DNA of 64,000 nt from Paracoccaceae bacterium (GTDB lineage Bacteria; Pseudomonadota; Alphaproteobacteria; Rhodobacterales; Rhodobacteraceae): NCBI GenBank assembly GCA_023383015.1, contig JAHDXW010000010.1, positions 1 to 64,000 on the forward strand, given 5' to 3'. Below are positions 41,015 through 49,401 of the stretch, piece by piece. The notes under the pieces were generated by a model. The model was not told the origin of the DNA, did not search any database, and saw only the letters and a program-made list of their open reading frames with translations. How positions within the stretch are numbered: the stretch's first letter is position 1; each line of letters starts with the position of its first letter. A program made the position numbers and the translations under genes.

Positions 41015-42874
41015 ATGACCAGCCAGCCCCGCCCTGACGCCTCCGCCTACGACGTCGTCGTCGAGCGCGGCGTCCGCGTTCCCGCCCGGGACGGAACCCC
41101 GCTCCTGACCGACATCTTCCGCCCGGCGCGCGACGGTCGCGCGGTCGAGGGCCGCTTTCCCGTGCTGCTGTGCCGGACGCCCTACGGACGGGCACGCTGG
41201 AGCGAGGACGGCGTCTTCTTCGCCCGGCACGGCTATGTGATGGCCCTGCAGGACTGGCGCCAGACCCAGGGCAACTACGACATGAGCCTCTACAAGCCGC
41301 GGTTCGAGGATACCGACGGTTATGACGCCGTCGAATGGCTGGCCGCGCAGCCCTGGTCGAACGGCAGGGTCGGCGCCTGGGGCCATTCGGCCAACGGCCA
41401 GGCGGTGCAGTCGATCCTCGCCGCCGCGCCGCCGGGGCTCGCCAGCGCCTTCGTGATCGATTCCGGCCTCGACTACGGCGCCTATCCCGCCCGCCAGAAC
41501 GGCGCCTTCGGCCTTGCCATGCGGCTGCGCCACTGCCTGAAGATGGCGCTGCAACTGGCCGAGGAGCCGCACGTCCGCAAGGTGCTCGAGGACGCCTATG
41601 CCGATGCGCCGAAGTATTTCGCGCTCTTCCGCCGCCCGCAGGCGGCGATCGTGAAGGGCACCACCGTCCTCGCGCTCTCGCCGCACTGGGAAGAGCGCTA
41701 CATCCGCATCGCCACCACCGCCGACCTCGACGATCCGTTCTGGAAGGTCTCGGGCGCGGGCGATGACATCGACCGCTGGATGGACGTGCCCGTCTGCTTC
41801 GTCACCGGCTGGTACGGCAACCATGCCAGCGCCAACTTCCAGAAGTACCGCGCGCTCAGCCCGCGGCTGAAAAGCCCCGTCCGGCTTGTCGTCGGCCACT
41901 GGGACCATACGCTCGACACCACCCACACCGGCGGGGTCGACTTCGGGCCGGCGTCGGACATCGACATGTTCTGGAAGCAGCGCCTGCGCTGGTTCGACGA
42001 GACGCTGCGCGGCATCGACGGGGGCGAGACCACGGGGCCCGGCATCCGCTATTTCCTGATGGGCGGCGGCGACGGGCGGGTGAACGCCGACGGGCGCATG
42101 CGGCACGGCGGCCGCTGGGAGGGCGCCGACACATGGCCGCCGCCGGGGGTGCGGGCGGTGCCCTTCTACCTGCGTGCCGACGGCACGCTCGCGGCCGACC
42201 CGCCCGCGGCCGAGCACTCCGCGACCACCTTCACCTACGACCCGCGCGACCCCGTGCCCACCGTCGGCGGCAACTTCATGGAGTTCACGCGCCCCGACTT
42301 CGCCAGCCGTGTCGACTGGATGCCCGAGGGGGGTGCGCGCGACCAGCGGGCCAACGCGAAGAAGCCGCACTGCCGCGACAGCCTGCCGCTTGCCACCCGC
42401 GAGGACGTGCTGGTGTTCCAGACCCCGCCGCTCGGGGCCGACCTCACCGTCGCCGGCGAGCTTCTGGCCCGGCTCTGGGTGTCGAGCACGGCGCCCGACA
42501 CCGACTTCACCGTCAAGCTGGTGGACGTCCACCCCCCGAACCCCGACTTCCCCGAGGGCTTCGCCATGAACCTCCAGGACGCGGTGGTGCGGATGCGCTA
42601 CCGCAACGGGCGCCGCACCCCCGACCTGATCGAGCCCGGCACGGTCTACGAGCTGGAGCTGCCGATCCACTCCACCGCCAACCTCTTCCGCAAGGGCCAC
42701 CGCATCCGGCTGGACATCTCGTCGTCGAACTTCCCGCGGATCGACGTGAACCTGAACAACGGCGGCCCGCTCGGTGTGCCGGGGCCGGTGCGGACGGCTG
42801 ACAACACCGTCCACCACGACCGCCACCGCCCCTCGCACATCGTGCTGCCGGTGGTCGCGGCAGCGGGGGCCTAG
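41015..42874 (+). CDS. CocE/NonD family hydrolase, copy 1
   Basis: 619 residues of the X-Pro dipeptidyl-peptidase (S15)/cocaine esterase family: alpha/beta hydrolase core with the nucleophile serine in GAWGHSANGQ, candidate His in GHWDHT, a helical cap, and a C-terminal jelly-roll domain (ELLARLWVSSTAPDTDFTVKL). Family members cleave amides or esters, including beta-lactam side chains, cocaine and prolyl peptides. ATG 41015 with AGGAG upstream. Cytosolic. It is followed after four bases by a close paralogue. Confidence 0.88.
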   Translation: MTSQPRPDASAYDVVVERGVRVPARDGTPLLTDIFRPARDGRAVEGRFPVLLCRTPYGRARWSEDGVFFARHGYVMALQDWRQTQGNYDMSLYKPRFEDTDGYDAVEWLAAQPWSNGRVGAWGHSANGQAVQSILAAAPPGLASAFVIDSGLDYGAYPARQNGAFGLAMRLRHCLKMALQLAEEPHVRKVLEDAYADAPKYFALFRRPQAAIVKGTTVLALSPHWEERYIRIATTADLDDPFWKVSGAGDDIDRWMDVPVCFVTGWYGNHASANFQKYRALSPRLKSPVRLVVGHWDHTLDTTHTGGVDFGPASDIDMFWKQRLRWFDETLRGIDGGETTGPGIRYFLMGGGDGRVNADGRMRHGGRWEGADTWPPPGVRAVPFYLRADGTLAADPPAAEHSATTFTYDPRDPVPTVGGNFMEFTRPDFASRVDWMPEGGARDQRANAKKPHCRDSLPLATREDVLVFQTPPLGADLTVAGELLARLWVSSTAPDTDFTVKLVDVHPPNPDFPEGFAMNLQDAVVRMRYRNGRRTPDLIEPGTVYELELPIHSTANLFRKGHRIRLDISSSNFPRIDVNLNNGGPLGVPGPVRTADNTVHHDRHRPSHIVLPVVAAAGA

Positions 42875-42878
42875 GCCG

Positions 42879-44684
42879 ATGGCCGGCCGCCACAGCCCCC
42901 GCTTCGACGTCGTCGTCGAGACGGGCATCGGGATTCCGGCGCGCGACGGCCGGCTGCTGGACGGGCCGCGGCCCGTCCTGCTGTGCCGCACGCCCTACGG
43001 CATGGCGCGCTGGCGGCACGAGGCGCGCCAGCTTGCCGAACACGGCTACGCCGTGGCGCTGCAGGACTGGCGGCAGACCCAGGGCGCCTATGACCACGAC
43101 CAGTGGCGCCCGCGGTTCGAGGCGACGGACGGCTATGACAGCATCGAGTGGCTGGCCGCCCGGCCATGGTGCGACGGGCGGGTGGGGATGTGGGGCCATT
43201 CCGCCATGGGCCAGGCGGTGCAGGCGGTCATGCCCCTGCATCCGCCGGCCCTCGCCAGCGTCTTCATCATCGACGCCGGGCTCGACTATGGCGCCTATCC
43301 GACCCGGCAGAACGGCGGGTTCGGCCAGGCCTTCCAGTTGCGGCACACGATGCTGATGGCCGAGGCGCTGGCGCGCGACCCGGTCGCGAAGCGCACGCTG
43401 CGCGACGCCTACCTGCACCCGGAGCGCTACCTCGCGGTCTTCTCCCGCCCGCAGGCCCCGATCGTCCGGGGCCGGAGCGTGCTGGCCCTGTCGCCCGAGT
43501 TCGAGGGGCGCTACCTGCGCACCGCGCTGACCGCCAACCTTGACGATCCCTTCTGGAAGGACGGCGGCGAGGCCGAGGCCGACCGCCTGACGCGGTGGAA
43601 GGACATTCCGGTCTGCATGGTCACCGGCTGGTATGCCAACCACATGACCGCCAACATCACCAAGTTCCGCTACCTGGCCGCGCACCGGGACAGCCCGGTG
43701 GAGCTGATCATCGGCCACTGGGACCACCACATGGACGGAAGCTGGGCGGGCGCGGTGGAGTTCGGGGCGGAGGCCGACATCGACATCTTCAGCACCATCC
43801 GGCTGGAGTGGTTCGACCGCACCCTGCGTGCCGAGGCCTCGGCGGCGGACGCCGGCGCCATCCGCTACTTCCGGATGGGCGGTGGCACCGGGCGGCGCGA
43901 CGCGAACGGGCGGCTCGTCCACGGCGGCGCCTGGCGGTCCGCCGGCAGCTGGCCGCCGCGGGGGAGCGTGCCCGTCCCCTACCATTTCCACGCCGACGGC
44001 AGCCTCCGCCGCGAGCCGCCGGCCGAGGCCGAGGCGTCGCGGACCTACAGCTTCGATCCCCGCGACCCGGTGCCGACGGTCGGCGGCAACTTCTGCGACT
44101 ACACCCGGCCGGACTATCCCAGCCGGGTCGGATGGATGGCCGACGGCGCCGCGCAGGACCAGCGCGCCAACCCCGCCAAGCCCTTCTGCCGCGACGCCCT
44201 GCCGCTGGCGACGCGCGAGGACGTGCTGGTGTTCCAGACCCCGCCCCTGGCCGAGGCGATCGAGGTCAGCGGCGAGCTGCTCGCCCGTCTCTGGGTGTCG
44301 TCGAACGCCCCCGACACCGACTTCACGGTCAAGCTGGTCGACGTCCACCCCTCCACCCCCGACTTCCCCGAGGGCTTCGCCATGAACCTCCAGGACGCGG
44401 TGGTGCGGATGCGCCATCGCAACGGGCGCATCCTGCCCGAGCCGATCGTCCCGGGGCAGATCTGCGAGGTGGAGCTTGCCGTCCATTCGACCAGCAACCT
44501 CTTCCTCCCGGGTCATCGCATCCGCGTCGACATCTCCTCCTCCAACTTCCCGCGCATCGACGTGAACTCCAACAACGGCGGCCCGCTCGGCCTGCCGGGG
44601 CCGGTGCGCATCGCGGAGAACACGCTCCATTTCGACGCGACCCGCCCGTCGCATGTGCTGCTCCCGGTCATGGTGGGAGACTGA
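42879..44684 (+). CDS. CocE/NonD family hydrolase, copy 2
   Basis: 601 residues, tandem paralogue of the preceding gene, with long identical stretches near the C terminus (FTVKLVDVHP, PDFPEGFAMNLQDAVVRMR, SSNFPRIDVN). Nucleophile serine in GMWGHSAMGQ and His in GHWDHH are kept. Compared with copy 1 it lacks about 15 residues after PARDG (the LTDIFRPARDG part), normally a conserved segment at the start of the hydrolase fold, so substrate access or activity may differ. Probably co-transcribed with copy 1. Confidence 0.86.
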   Translation: MAGRHSPRFDVVVETGIGIPARDGRLLDGPRPVLLCRTPYGMARWRHEARQLAEHGYAVALQDWRQTQGAYDHDQWRPRFEATDGYDSIEWLAARPWCDGRVGMWGHSAMGQAVQAVMPLHPPALASVFIIDAGLDYGAYPTRQNGGFGQAFQLRHTMLMAEALARDPVAKRTLRDAYLHPERYLAVFSRPQAPIVRGRSVLALSPEFEGRYLRTALTANLDDPFWKDGGEAEADRLTRWKDIPVCMVTGWYANHMTANITKFRYLAAHRDSPVELIIGHWDHHMDGSWAGAVEFGAEADIDIFSTIRLEWFDRTLRAEASAADAGAIRYFRMGGGTGRRDANGRLVHGGAWRSAGSWPPRGSVPVPYHFHADGSLRREPPAEAEASRTYSFDPRDPVPTVGGNFCDYTRPDYPSRVGWMADGAAQDQRANPAKPFCRDALPLATREDVLVFQTPPLAEAIEVSGELLARLWVSSNAPDTDFTVKLVDVHPSTPDFPEGFAMNLQDAVVRMRHRNGRILPEPIVPGQICEVELAVHSTSNLFLPGHRIRVDISSSNFPRIDVNSNNGGPLGLPGPVRIAENTLHFDATRPSHVLLPVMVGD

Positions 44685-44963
44685 CGGAAGGGCAGGCGCG
44701 CGCTGCCGCTGCCGCGCGCCTTCCGCGGACGGGGCCGGGGCGCGACTCCACCGCGGACGTCGCGGGGTGGTCGCCGGATGACGCGCGGAGCGTCATCGAC
44801 GCCTGCGCGCGTGCCGAGCGGTCCGAAACCGACCGCGTGCGGGCTGCCCTGGCCGGCGGCGAGGGGGCCTGACATGCCCCCGACCTCGCCCCGCGCTGCA
44901 AACGATCCAGTGAACCGGGCGGGAGAATGGGCCGGCATGAACGCTCAACCCATTGAAAACGCT

Positions 44964-45037
44964 TGGAGGCGGGTACCGGAATCGAACCGGTCTACACGGA
45001 TTTGCAATCCGCTGCGTAACCTCTCCGCCAACCCGCC
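44964..45037 (-). tRNA. tRNA-Cys (GCA)
   Basis: 74 bases including an encoded CCA (44964-44966). Acceptor GGCGGGT pairs with ACCCGCC, D-stem, anticodon loop TTGCAAA with anticodon GCA, and T-arm CCGGTTCGATTCCGG. Discriminator base U is usual for tRNA-Cys. Confidence 0.95.
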
Positions 45038-45202
45038 CCGGGGCCACCCGGGCCTGGGTCTGGATTAGGCGAAGCTGGCGGCGCAGGCAAGGGGGGGGAT
45101 GGCACGACGGGCGCATGAAGGCCCGCGGTCCGGCCGCGGTTGACGATGGCGCCCGGGCTTCCTAGGGTCGCCCGCGCCTCCACCCCAACCCAGGGCCGCC
45201 TG

Positions 45203-46570
45203 ATGCCGACCGTCCTCGACAGGCTCCGCGGGGGCGGCCTCTTTGCCCGGGCCGGGCGCGCGGCCGGCTACACCGCGGCCGGCTTCGTGACCGCGCAGGT
45301 GCTGCGGCTTGCCGCCAACCTCGTGCTCACCCGCCTGCTCTTCCCCGAGGCCTTCGGGCTGATGGCCCTGGTCACGGTGGTGCTCGTGGGCCTTGCGATG
45401 CTGTCCGACGTCGGGCTCGGCCCGGCCATCTCCCAGCACGGCCGCGGCGACGAGGCCGACTTCCTCGACACTGCCTGGACGCTCCAAGTGCTCCGCGGGG
45501 CGCTCCTGTGGCTCTTGACGCTCGCGCTCGCCTGGCCGGTCGCTTCCCTCTACGACGCCCCCGAGCTTGCCGCGCTCCTGCCCGTTGCGGGGCTGTCGCT
45601 CCTCGTCAACGGCTTCCTGCCGACGCGCATCGAGACCGCCGCACGCCACCTCCAGCTCGGACGGGTGACGGCGATCGACCTCGCCTCGCAGCTTGCCGGA
45701 ATCGCGGTGATGGTCACCGCGGCCCTGGCCTGGGGCTCGGTCTGGGCGCTGGTCGCGGGAACCCTTGCGGGCTCGGCCGCCAAGCTTGCCCTCGCCGTCC
45801 GCTTCCTGCCCGGCCGGCCGAACCGCCTGCGGTGGGAGCGCGCGGCGGCGCGCGACCTGATCGGCTTCGGCAAGTGGATCTTCCTGTCGACCGCGCTGGC
45901 CTTCCTGATCGCCCAGGGCGACAAGGCGATCCTCGGCACGGTGCTGCCGCTCGGGCCCCTCGGCATCTACAACATCGGCTACTTCCTGGCCTCGGTGCCC
46001 TCGCTTCTCGGCACGGCGGTGGTCGGGCGGGTGATGATCCCGCTCTACCGCGAGACCCCGCCCGATGCGCCGGCCGCATCCCGGCAGCGGCTCAGGCGCA
46101 TGCGGGCCGTGCTGACGGCGGCGCTGATGCTGCTCGTGCTGGCGCTTGCCGTCCTCGGGGTGCCGCTGGTGGGCTGGCTCTACGACCCGCGCTATGCCGC
46201 CGCCGGCGGGGTGGTGGTGGCGATCGCGCTGGTCCAGCTGCCCCAGGTGATCGGCCTCAGCTACGACCAGGCCGCCCTCGCGGCCGGCGATTCGCGGGGG
46301 TTCTTCGGGCTTTTCGCGTCCCGTGCGGCGGTCCAGCTCGGCGCCTTCGCGGCCGGGCTCGTGCTTGCGGGGCTGCCCGGGGCGCTTGCGGGGCAGGGGC
46401 TGGCGATGCTCGCCGCGCACGGGCTGATCGTCCGGCTGGCGCGGCGCCACTGCGTCTGGGACGCCACCCACGACGCCGCCTTCGCCCTTGCCGGGCTCGC
46501 CGGCGGGGTGGTCGCGGCCTGGGCCAACTGGCCCTCGCTGGCCGGGCTGGCGACCTTCGGCGGCCCCTGA
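45203..46570 (+). CDS. oligosaccharide flippase family protein (Wzx/MATE-like)
   Basis: 455 residues with about 12 membrane helices; starts with an amphipathic leader then AGRAAGYTAAGFVTAQVLRLAANLVLTRLLFPEAFGLMAL, typical of polysaccharide (lipid-linked oligosaccharide) flippases. It would move an undecaprenyl-linked glycan across the inner membrane for exopolysaccharide or LPS. No glycosyltransferase genes are nearby, so its partner pathway is elsewhere. ATG 45203 is used; an earlier in-frame ATG at 45140 would add a non-membrane leader. Convergent with the GGCT-like gene. Confidence 0.87.
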   Translation: MPTVLDRLRGGGLFARAGRAAGYTAAGFVTAQVLRLAANLVLTRLLFPEAFGLMALVTVVLVGLAMLSDVGLGPAISQHGRGDEADFLDTAWTLQVLRGALLWLLTLALAWPVASLYDAPELAALLPVAGLSLLVNGFLPTRIETAARHLQLGRVTAIDLASQLAGIAVMVTAALAWGSVWALVAGTLAGSAAKLALAVRFLPGRPNRLRWERAAARDLIGFGKWIFLSTALAFLIAQGDKAILGTVLPLGPLGIYNIGYFLASVPSLLGTAVVGRVMIPLYRETPPDAPAASRQRLRRMRAVLTAALMLLVLALAVLGVPLVGWLYDPRYAAAGGVVVAIALVQLPQVIGLSYDQAALAAGDSRGFFGLFASRAAVQLGAFAAGLVLAGLPGALAGQGLAMLAAHGLIVRLARRHCVWDATHDAAFALAGLAGGVVAAWANWPSLAGLATFGGP

Positions 46571-46583
46571 TGGCCCGGGTGCG

Positions 46584-47153
46584 TCAGCCGCCCGAGGGCC
46601 TCGCGCCTGCCGCCGCCAGCCCAGCGTCGACCGTCGCGCGCTCGGCCGCGGTCAGCGGGCGGGCGCGCGGGTAGCGCGGGGCGGCGCGGTCGTCGAGGAC
46701 CGGGGCGTCCCAGCCCGCGGTGGTGCGGAAGAACGCCGCCGCGCCCTCAGGCCCGAACTCGGCAAGAAAGCCCTGCACGACGGTGTCGAGGTAGCTCAGC
46801 AGGATCGGGTGGCGCGCGCTCGGCGCCGCGGCCGCGGCGGGCGGCACGGCATAGACCTCGGCCGCCGGCGGGTCGGGCAGCGCATGGGCAAGCGCCCCCG
46901 GCGGCAGGCGGTGGCGGACATAGGCCGCCTCGCGGACGTCCAGCGCCGCCCAGTCCCCGGCCGGGGCCGCAGCGAGCAGCCCCGCAATCGTCACTCCCGG
47001 CGCGGGCTCCACCGACAGGAAGGCGACCGGCCTGGCGGGGGTGTGCACCCAGACGCGCCGCCAGCCATGCAGCCGCGCCGGAACGGCCGGGCGCAGCGCG
47101 TGGGTCTGCCGGTTGACGAGCGAGCCGTAGCCGAACACATGGGGCGCGGTCAT
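46584..47153 (-). CDS. gamma-glutamylcyclotransferase-like (AIG2/GGCT fold) protein
   Basis: 189 residues. N-terminal FGYGSLVNRQTHAL is the substrate-binding YGSL motif of the GGCT fold; RVWVHTPARPVAFLSVEPAPGVTIAGLL follows as the beta barrel. GGCT proteins cyclise gamma-glutamyl amines (for example in glutathione turnover), but many bacterial members are uncharacterised. A candidate catalytic Glu is not certain from sequence alone. The gene is divergent from the glycine-cleavage operon; the 140-bp gap contains its promoter. Confidence 0.75.
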   Translation of the reverse strand: MTAPHVFGYGSLVNRQTHALRPAVPARLHGWRRVWVHTPARPVAFLSVEPAPGVTIAGLLAAAPAGDWAALDVREAAYVRHRLPPGALAHALPDPPAAEVYAVPPAAAAAPSARHPILLSYLDTVVQGFLAEFGPEGAAAFFRTTAGWDAPVLDDRAAPRYPRARPLTAAERATVDAGLAAAGARPSGG

Positions 47154-47290
47154 GACGCCGCTCTGCCGTGCCGTCGCCCTGCGCGCAAGCCTCCCCGCGG
47201 GGCCCCGCGTCCCCCCGCCGCAGGCCGGTGCGGGGCGCGACCCCCGAGGCCCTTGCCAGCGCTGCGCGGCCTCGGCTAGACCAAGGCCGC

Positions 47291-47463
47291 AGGACAGGGA
47301 GAATCCGTCCGGGGCGGCAACGCCCCCGGCCGGTGCCGAAGGAGCAACCGCCCCGGTAAACTCTCAGGCGCAAAGGACCGTCCGGCACGAAGGACTCTGG
47401 AGAGAGGCGCGCCCGTCGCGCCCGCCGAAGGGATAACGATCTCAGGCGGAAGGACAGAGGGGG
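47291..47463 (+). ncRNA. tandem glycine riboswitch
   Basis: Two consecutive glycine aptamers. Aptamer 1 has GCCGAAGGAGCAACCG and AAACTCTCAGGCGCAAAGGACCG; aptamer 2 has GGACTCTGGAGAG, GCCGAAGGGATAACGATCTCAGGCGGAAGGACAG. These are the conserved cores of the gcvT element class. It lies in the leader of gcvT, ending about 80 bases before its start, and should turn the operon on when glycine is high. Confidence 0.95.
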
Positions 47464-47546
47464 CATCGGGCGAGGGGGTGCATCGGGCGCCCCGCGCGGG
47501 CGATGCCGGTTGCGCTTTGCTCCGGCGCGGACAGGAAGGGGGCGGC

Positions 47547-48674
47547 ATGGCCGGACCGAGGGAGCTTCCGCTGAAGGCGCTGCACGGGCGGCTCGGCGCC
47601 AGGATGGTGCCGTTCGCAGGCTGGGAGATGCCGGTCCAGTATGCGCCGGGCGTGCTCAGGGAGCATCTGCACACCCGCGCCGCTGCCGGGCTGTTCGACG
47701 TCAGCCACATGGGCCAGGTGCTCCTGCGCACGGCCTCGGGCCAGGCCACGGATGCCGCCCGCGCGCTCGAGGCGCTGGTGCCGGCCGACCTCGTGTCGCT
47801 GCCCGAGGGGCGGCAGCGCTACGCCGTCTTCACCAACGCCGCCGGCGGCATCGAGGACGACCTGATGGTGGCCAACCGCGGCGATCACCTGTTCCTGATC
47901 GTCAACGCCGCCCGGGTCGAGGCCGACCTCGCGCTGCTGCGGGCGGGGCTGGCGGGCGTTGGGGTCACGCCGGTGGCCGACCGCGCACTCCTTGCCATCC
48001 AGGGCCCGGCGGCCGAGGCCGCGCTTGCCGCCCTCGTTCCCGCGGCGGCGGCGATGCGCTTCATGGACGTCGCGCGGCCGGCCTGGCAGGGCGCGGAGCT
48101 CTGGGTCTCGCGCTCGGGCTACACCGGCGAGGACGGCTTCGAGGTCTCCGTTCCCCTGTCCCATGCCGAGGCGCTGGCCGAGGCTTTGCTCGCCAGGCCG
48201 GGGGTGGCACCGATCGGCCTCGGCGCGCGCGACTCGCTGCGCCTCGAGGCCGGGCTGCCGCTCTACGGCCACGACCTTGACGCCGCCACCTCGCCCGTCG
48301 AGGCCGGGCTCGACTGGTCCGTCGGCCGGGCGCGCCGCGACGGCGGCGCCCGCACGGGCGGCTTCCCGGGAGCCCCGCGCATCCTTGCCGAACTGGCCGA
48401 GGGGCCGGTGCGGCGCCGCGTCGGCCTCCTTCCGGAGGGTCGGGCGCCGATGCGCGAGGGGGTGGCGATCTTCCCCGACGCCGAGGGCGGCGAAGCCGTT
48501 GGCACCGTCACCTCCGGGGGCTTCGCCCCCTCGCTCGACCGCCCAGTGGCGATGGGCTATGTCGCGGCGGCCTTCGCCGCACCGGGCCAGACGCTCTGGG
48601 GCGAACTGCGCGGCCGCCGCCTGCCGGTGACCGTCACCCCCCTGCCGTTCCGACCTTCCACCTACAAGCGCTGA
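47547..48674 (+). CDS. gcvT: aminomethyltransferase, glycine cleavage T protein
   Basis: 375 residues. T-protein of the glycine cleavage system: transfers the methylene group from lipoyl-bound aminomethyl to tetrahydrofolate, releasing ammonia. Motifs: [60 protein letters not shown] lies upstream of ATG 47547; the in-frame start at 47478 falls within the riboswitch expression platform. First gene of a riboswitch-controlled operon. Confidence 0.95.
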   Translation: MAGPRELPLKALHGRLGARMVPFAGWEMPVQYAPGVLREHLHTRAAAGLFDVSHMGQVLLRTASGQATDAARALEALVPADLVSLPEGRQRYAVFTNAAGGIEDDLMVANRGDHLFLIVNAARVEADLALLRAGLAGVGVTPVADRALLAIQGPAAEAALAALVPAAAAMRFMDVARPAWQGAELWVSRSGYTGEDGFEVSVPLSHAEALAEALLARPGVAPIGLGARDSLRLEAGLPLYGHDLDAATSPVEAGLDWSVGRARRDGGARTGGFPGAPRILAELAEGPVRRRVGLLPEGRAPMREGVAIFPDAEGGEAVGTVTSGGFAPSLDRPVAMGYVAAAFAAPGQTLWGELRGRRLPVTVTPLPFRPSTYKR

Positions 48675-48694
48675 CACAGGCGACGAGGGACACG

Positions 48695-49054
48695 ATGAAA
48701 TACACCGAAGACCACGAATGGCTGCGCGCCGAGGGCGACCTGGTCGTCGTCGGCATCACCGAATACGCCGCCAAGGAACTGGGCGACATCGTCTTCGTCG
48801 AACTGCCCGAGCCCGAGGCGGTGGTCGCCAAGGGCGACGAGGTGGTGGTGATCGAAAGCGTCAAGGCCGCCTCCGACATCCTCGCGCCACTCGACGGCGA
48901 GATCGTCGAGGTCAACGAGGCGCTGGCCAAGAACCCCGGCCTCGTCAACGAGGACCCGACCGGCGAGGGCTGGTTCTTCAAGATGCGCGTCGACGACCTC
49001 GCGGCGCTCGACGACTTCATGGACGAGGACGACTACGCCGAACACATCGGCTGA
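48695..49054 (+). CDS. gcvH: glycine cleavage H protein
   Basis: 119 residues, the lipoyl carrier of the glycine cleavage complex. The lipoylated lysine lies in [12 protein letters not shown]; the rest is the usual beta-sandwich ([28 protein letters not shown] and a C-terminal [12 protein letters not shown]). ACGAGGGA upstream of ATG 48695. 20 bases after gcvT. Confidence 0.97.
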   Translation: MKYTEDHEWLRAEGDLVVVGITEYAAKELGDIVFVELPEPEAVVAKGDEVVVIESVKAASDILAPLDGEIVEVNEALAKNPGLVNEDPTGEGWFFKMRVDDLAALDDFMDEDDYAEHIG

Positions 49055-49058
49055 GCCG

Positions 49059-49391
49059 ATGCGGCGGCGGGTCCACATCCGCGGCGAGCGTGGGCGCTGG
49101 GTGGCCGAGGTGGAGGGCCGCTGGCTTGCCGTCCTGCACCAGACCTTCCGGGTCGGGCCGCACGGCTACCGCGCCCCGATCCCGCCCGAGCACCCCGGCC
49201 AGAAGCGGTTCGAGGAGCTGGCCCGGGCCCTGCACGAGCATGACCTCGTGGTGGTCCAGCGCGACCGCGACCCCGTCACGCTTGCCCGCGACGGCTATGT
49301 CGGCGTCTTCCGCTTCAAGGACCTCCGCGTCGATACCGACGCGGGGGAGATGTCGCTCACGCTCACCGAACGCCACGCCGACCCGAAGTGA
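49059..49391 (+). CDS. small protein of unknown function between gcvH and gcvP
   Basis: 110 residues, soluble, basic N terminus ([29 protein letters not shown]), then a mixed alpha/beta sequence with [21 protein letters not shown] and a C-terminal beta strand ([12 protein letters not shown]). No cysteine, no helix-turn-helix, no signal peptide. It starts four bases after gcvH and ends ten bases before gcvP, so it is made with the complex. I do not recognise the family; its position suggests an accessory or regulator of glycine cleavage. Confidence 0.7.
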   Translation: MRRRVHIRGERGRWVAEVEGRWLAVLHQTFRVGPHGYRAPIPPEHPGQKRFEELARALHEHDLVVVQRDRDPVTLARDGYVGVFRFKDLRVDTDAGEMSLTLTERHADPK

Positions 49392-49401
49392 GGACTTCCC
49401 G

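Noticed and set aside
44777-44797. Hairpin GATGACGC-N5-GCGTCATC as a terminator after the second CocE gene
   Set aside because: It is about 90 bases past the stop and has no T-run; may be chance in GC-rich DNA.
44964-45037. tRNA-Cys as an integration site for an island
   Set aside because: No repeat of the tRNA 3' end and no integrase gene were seen in the window.
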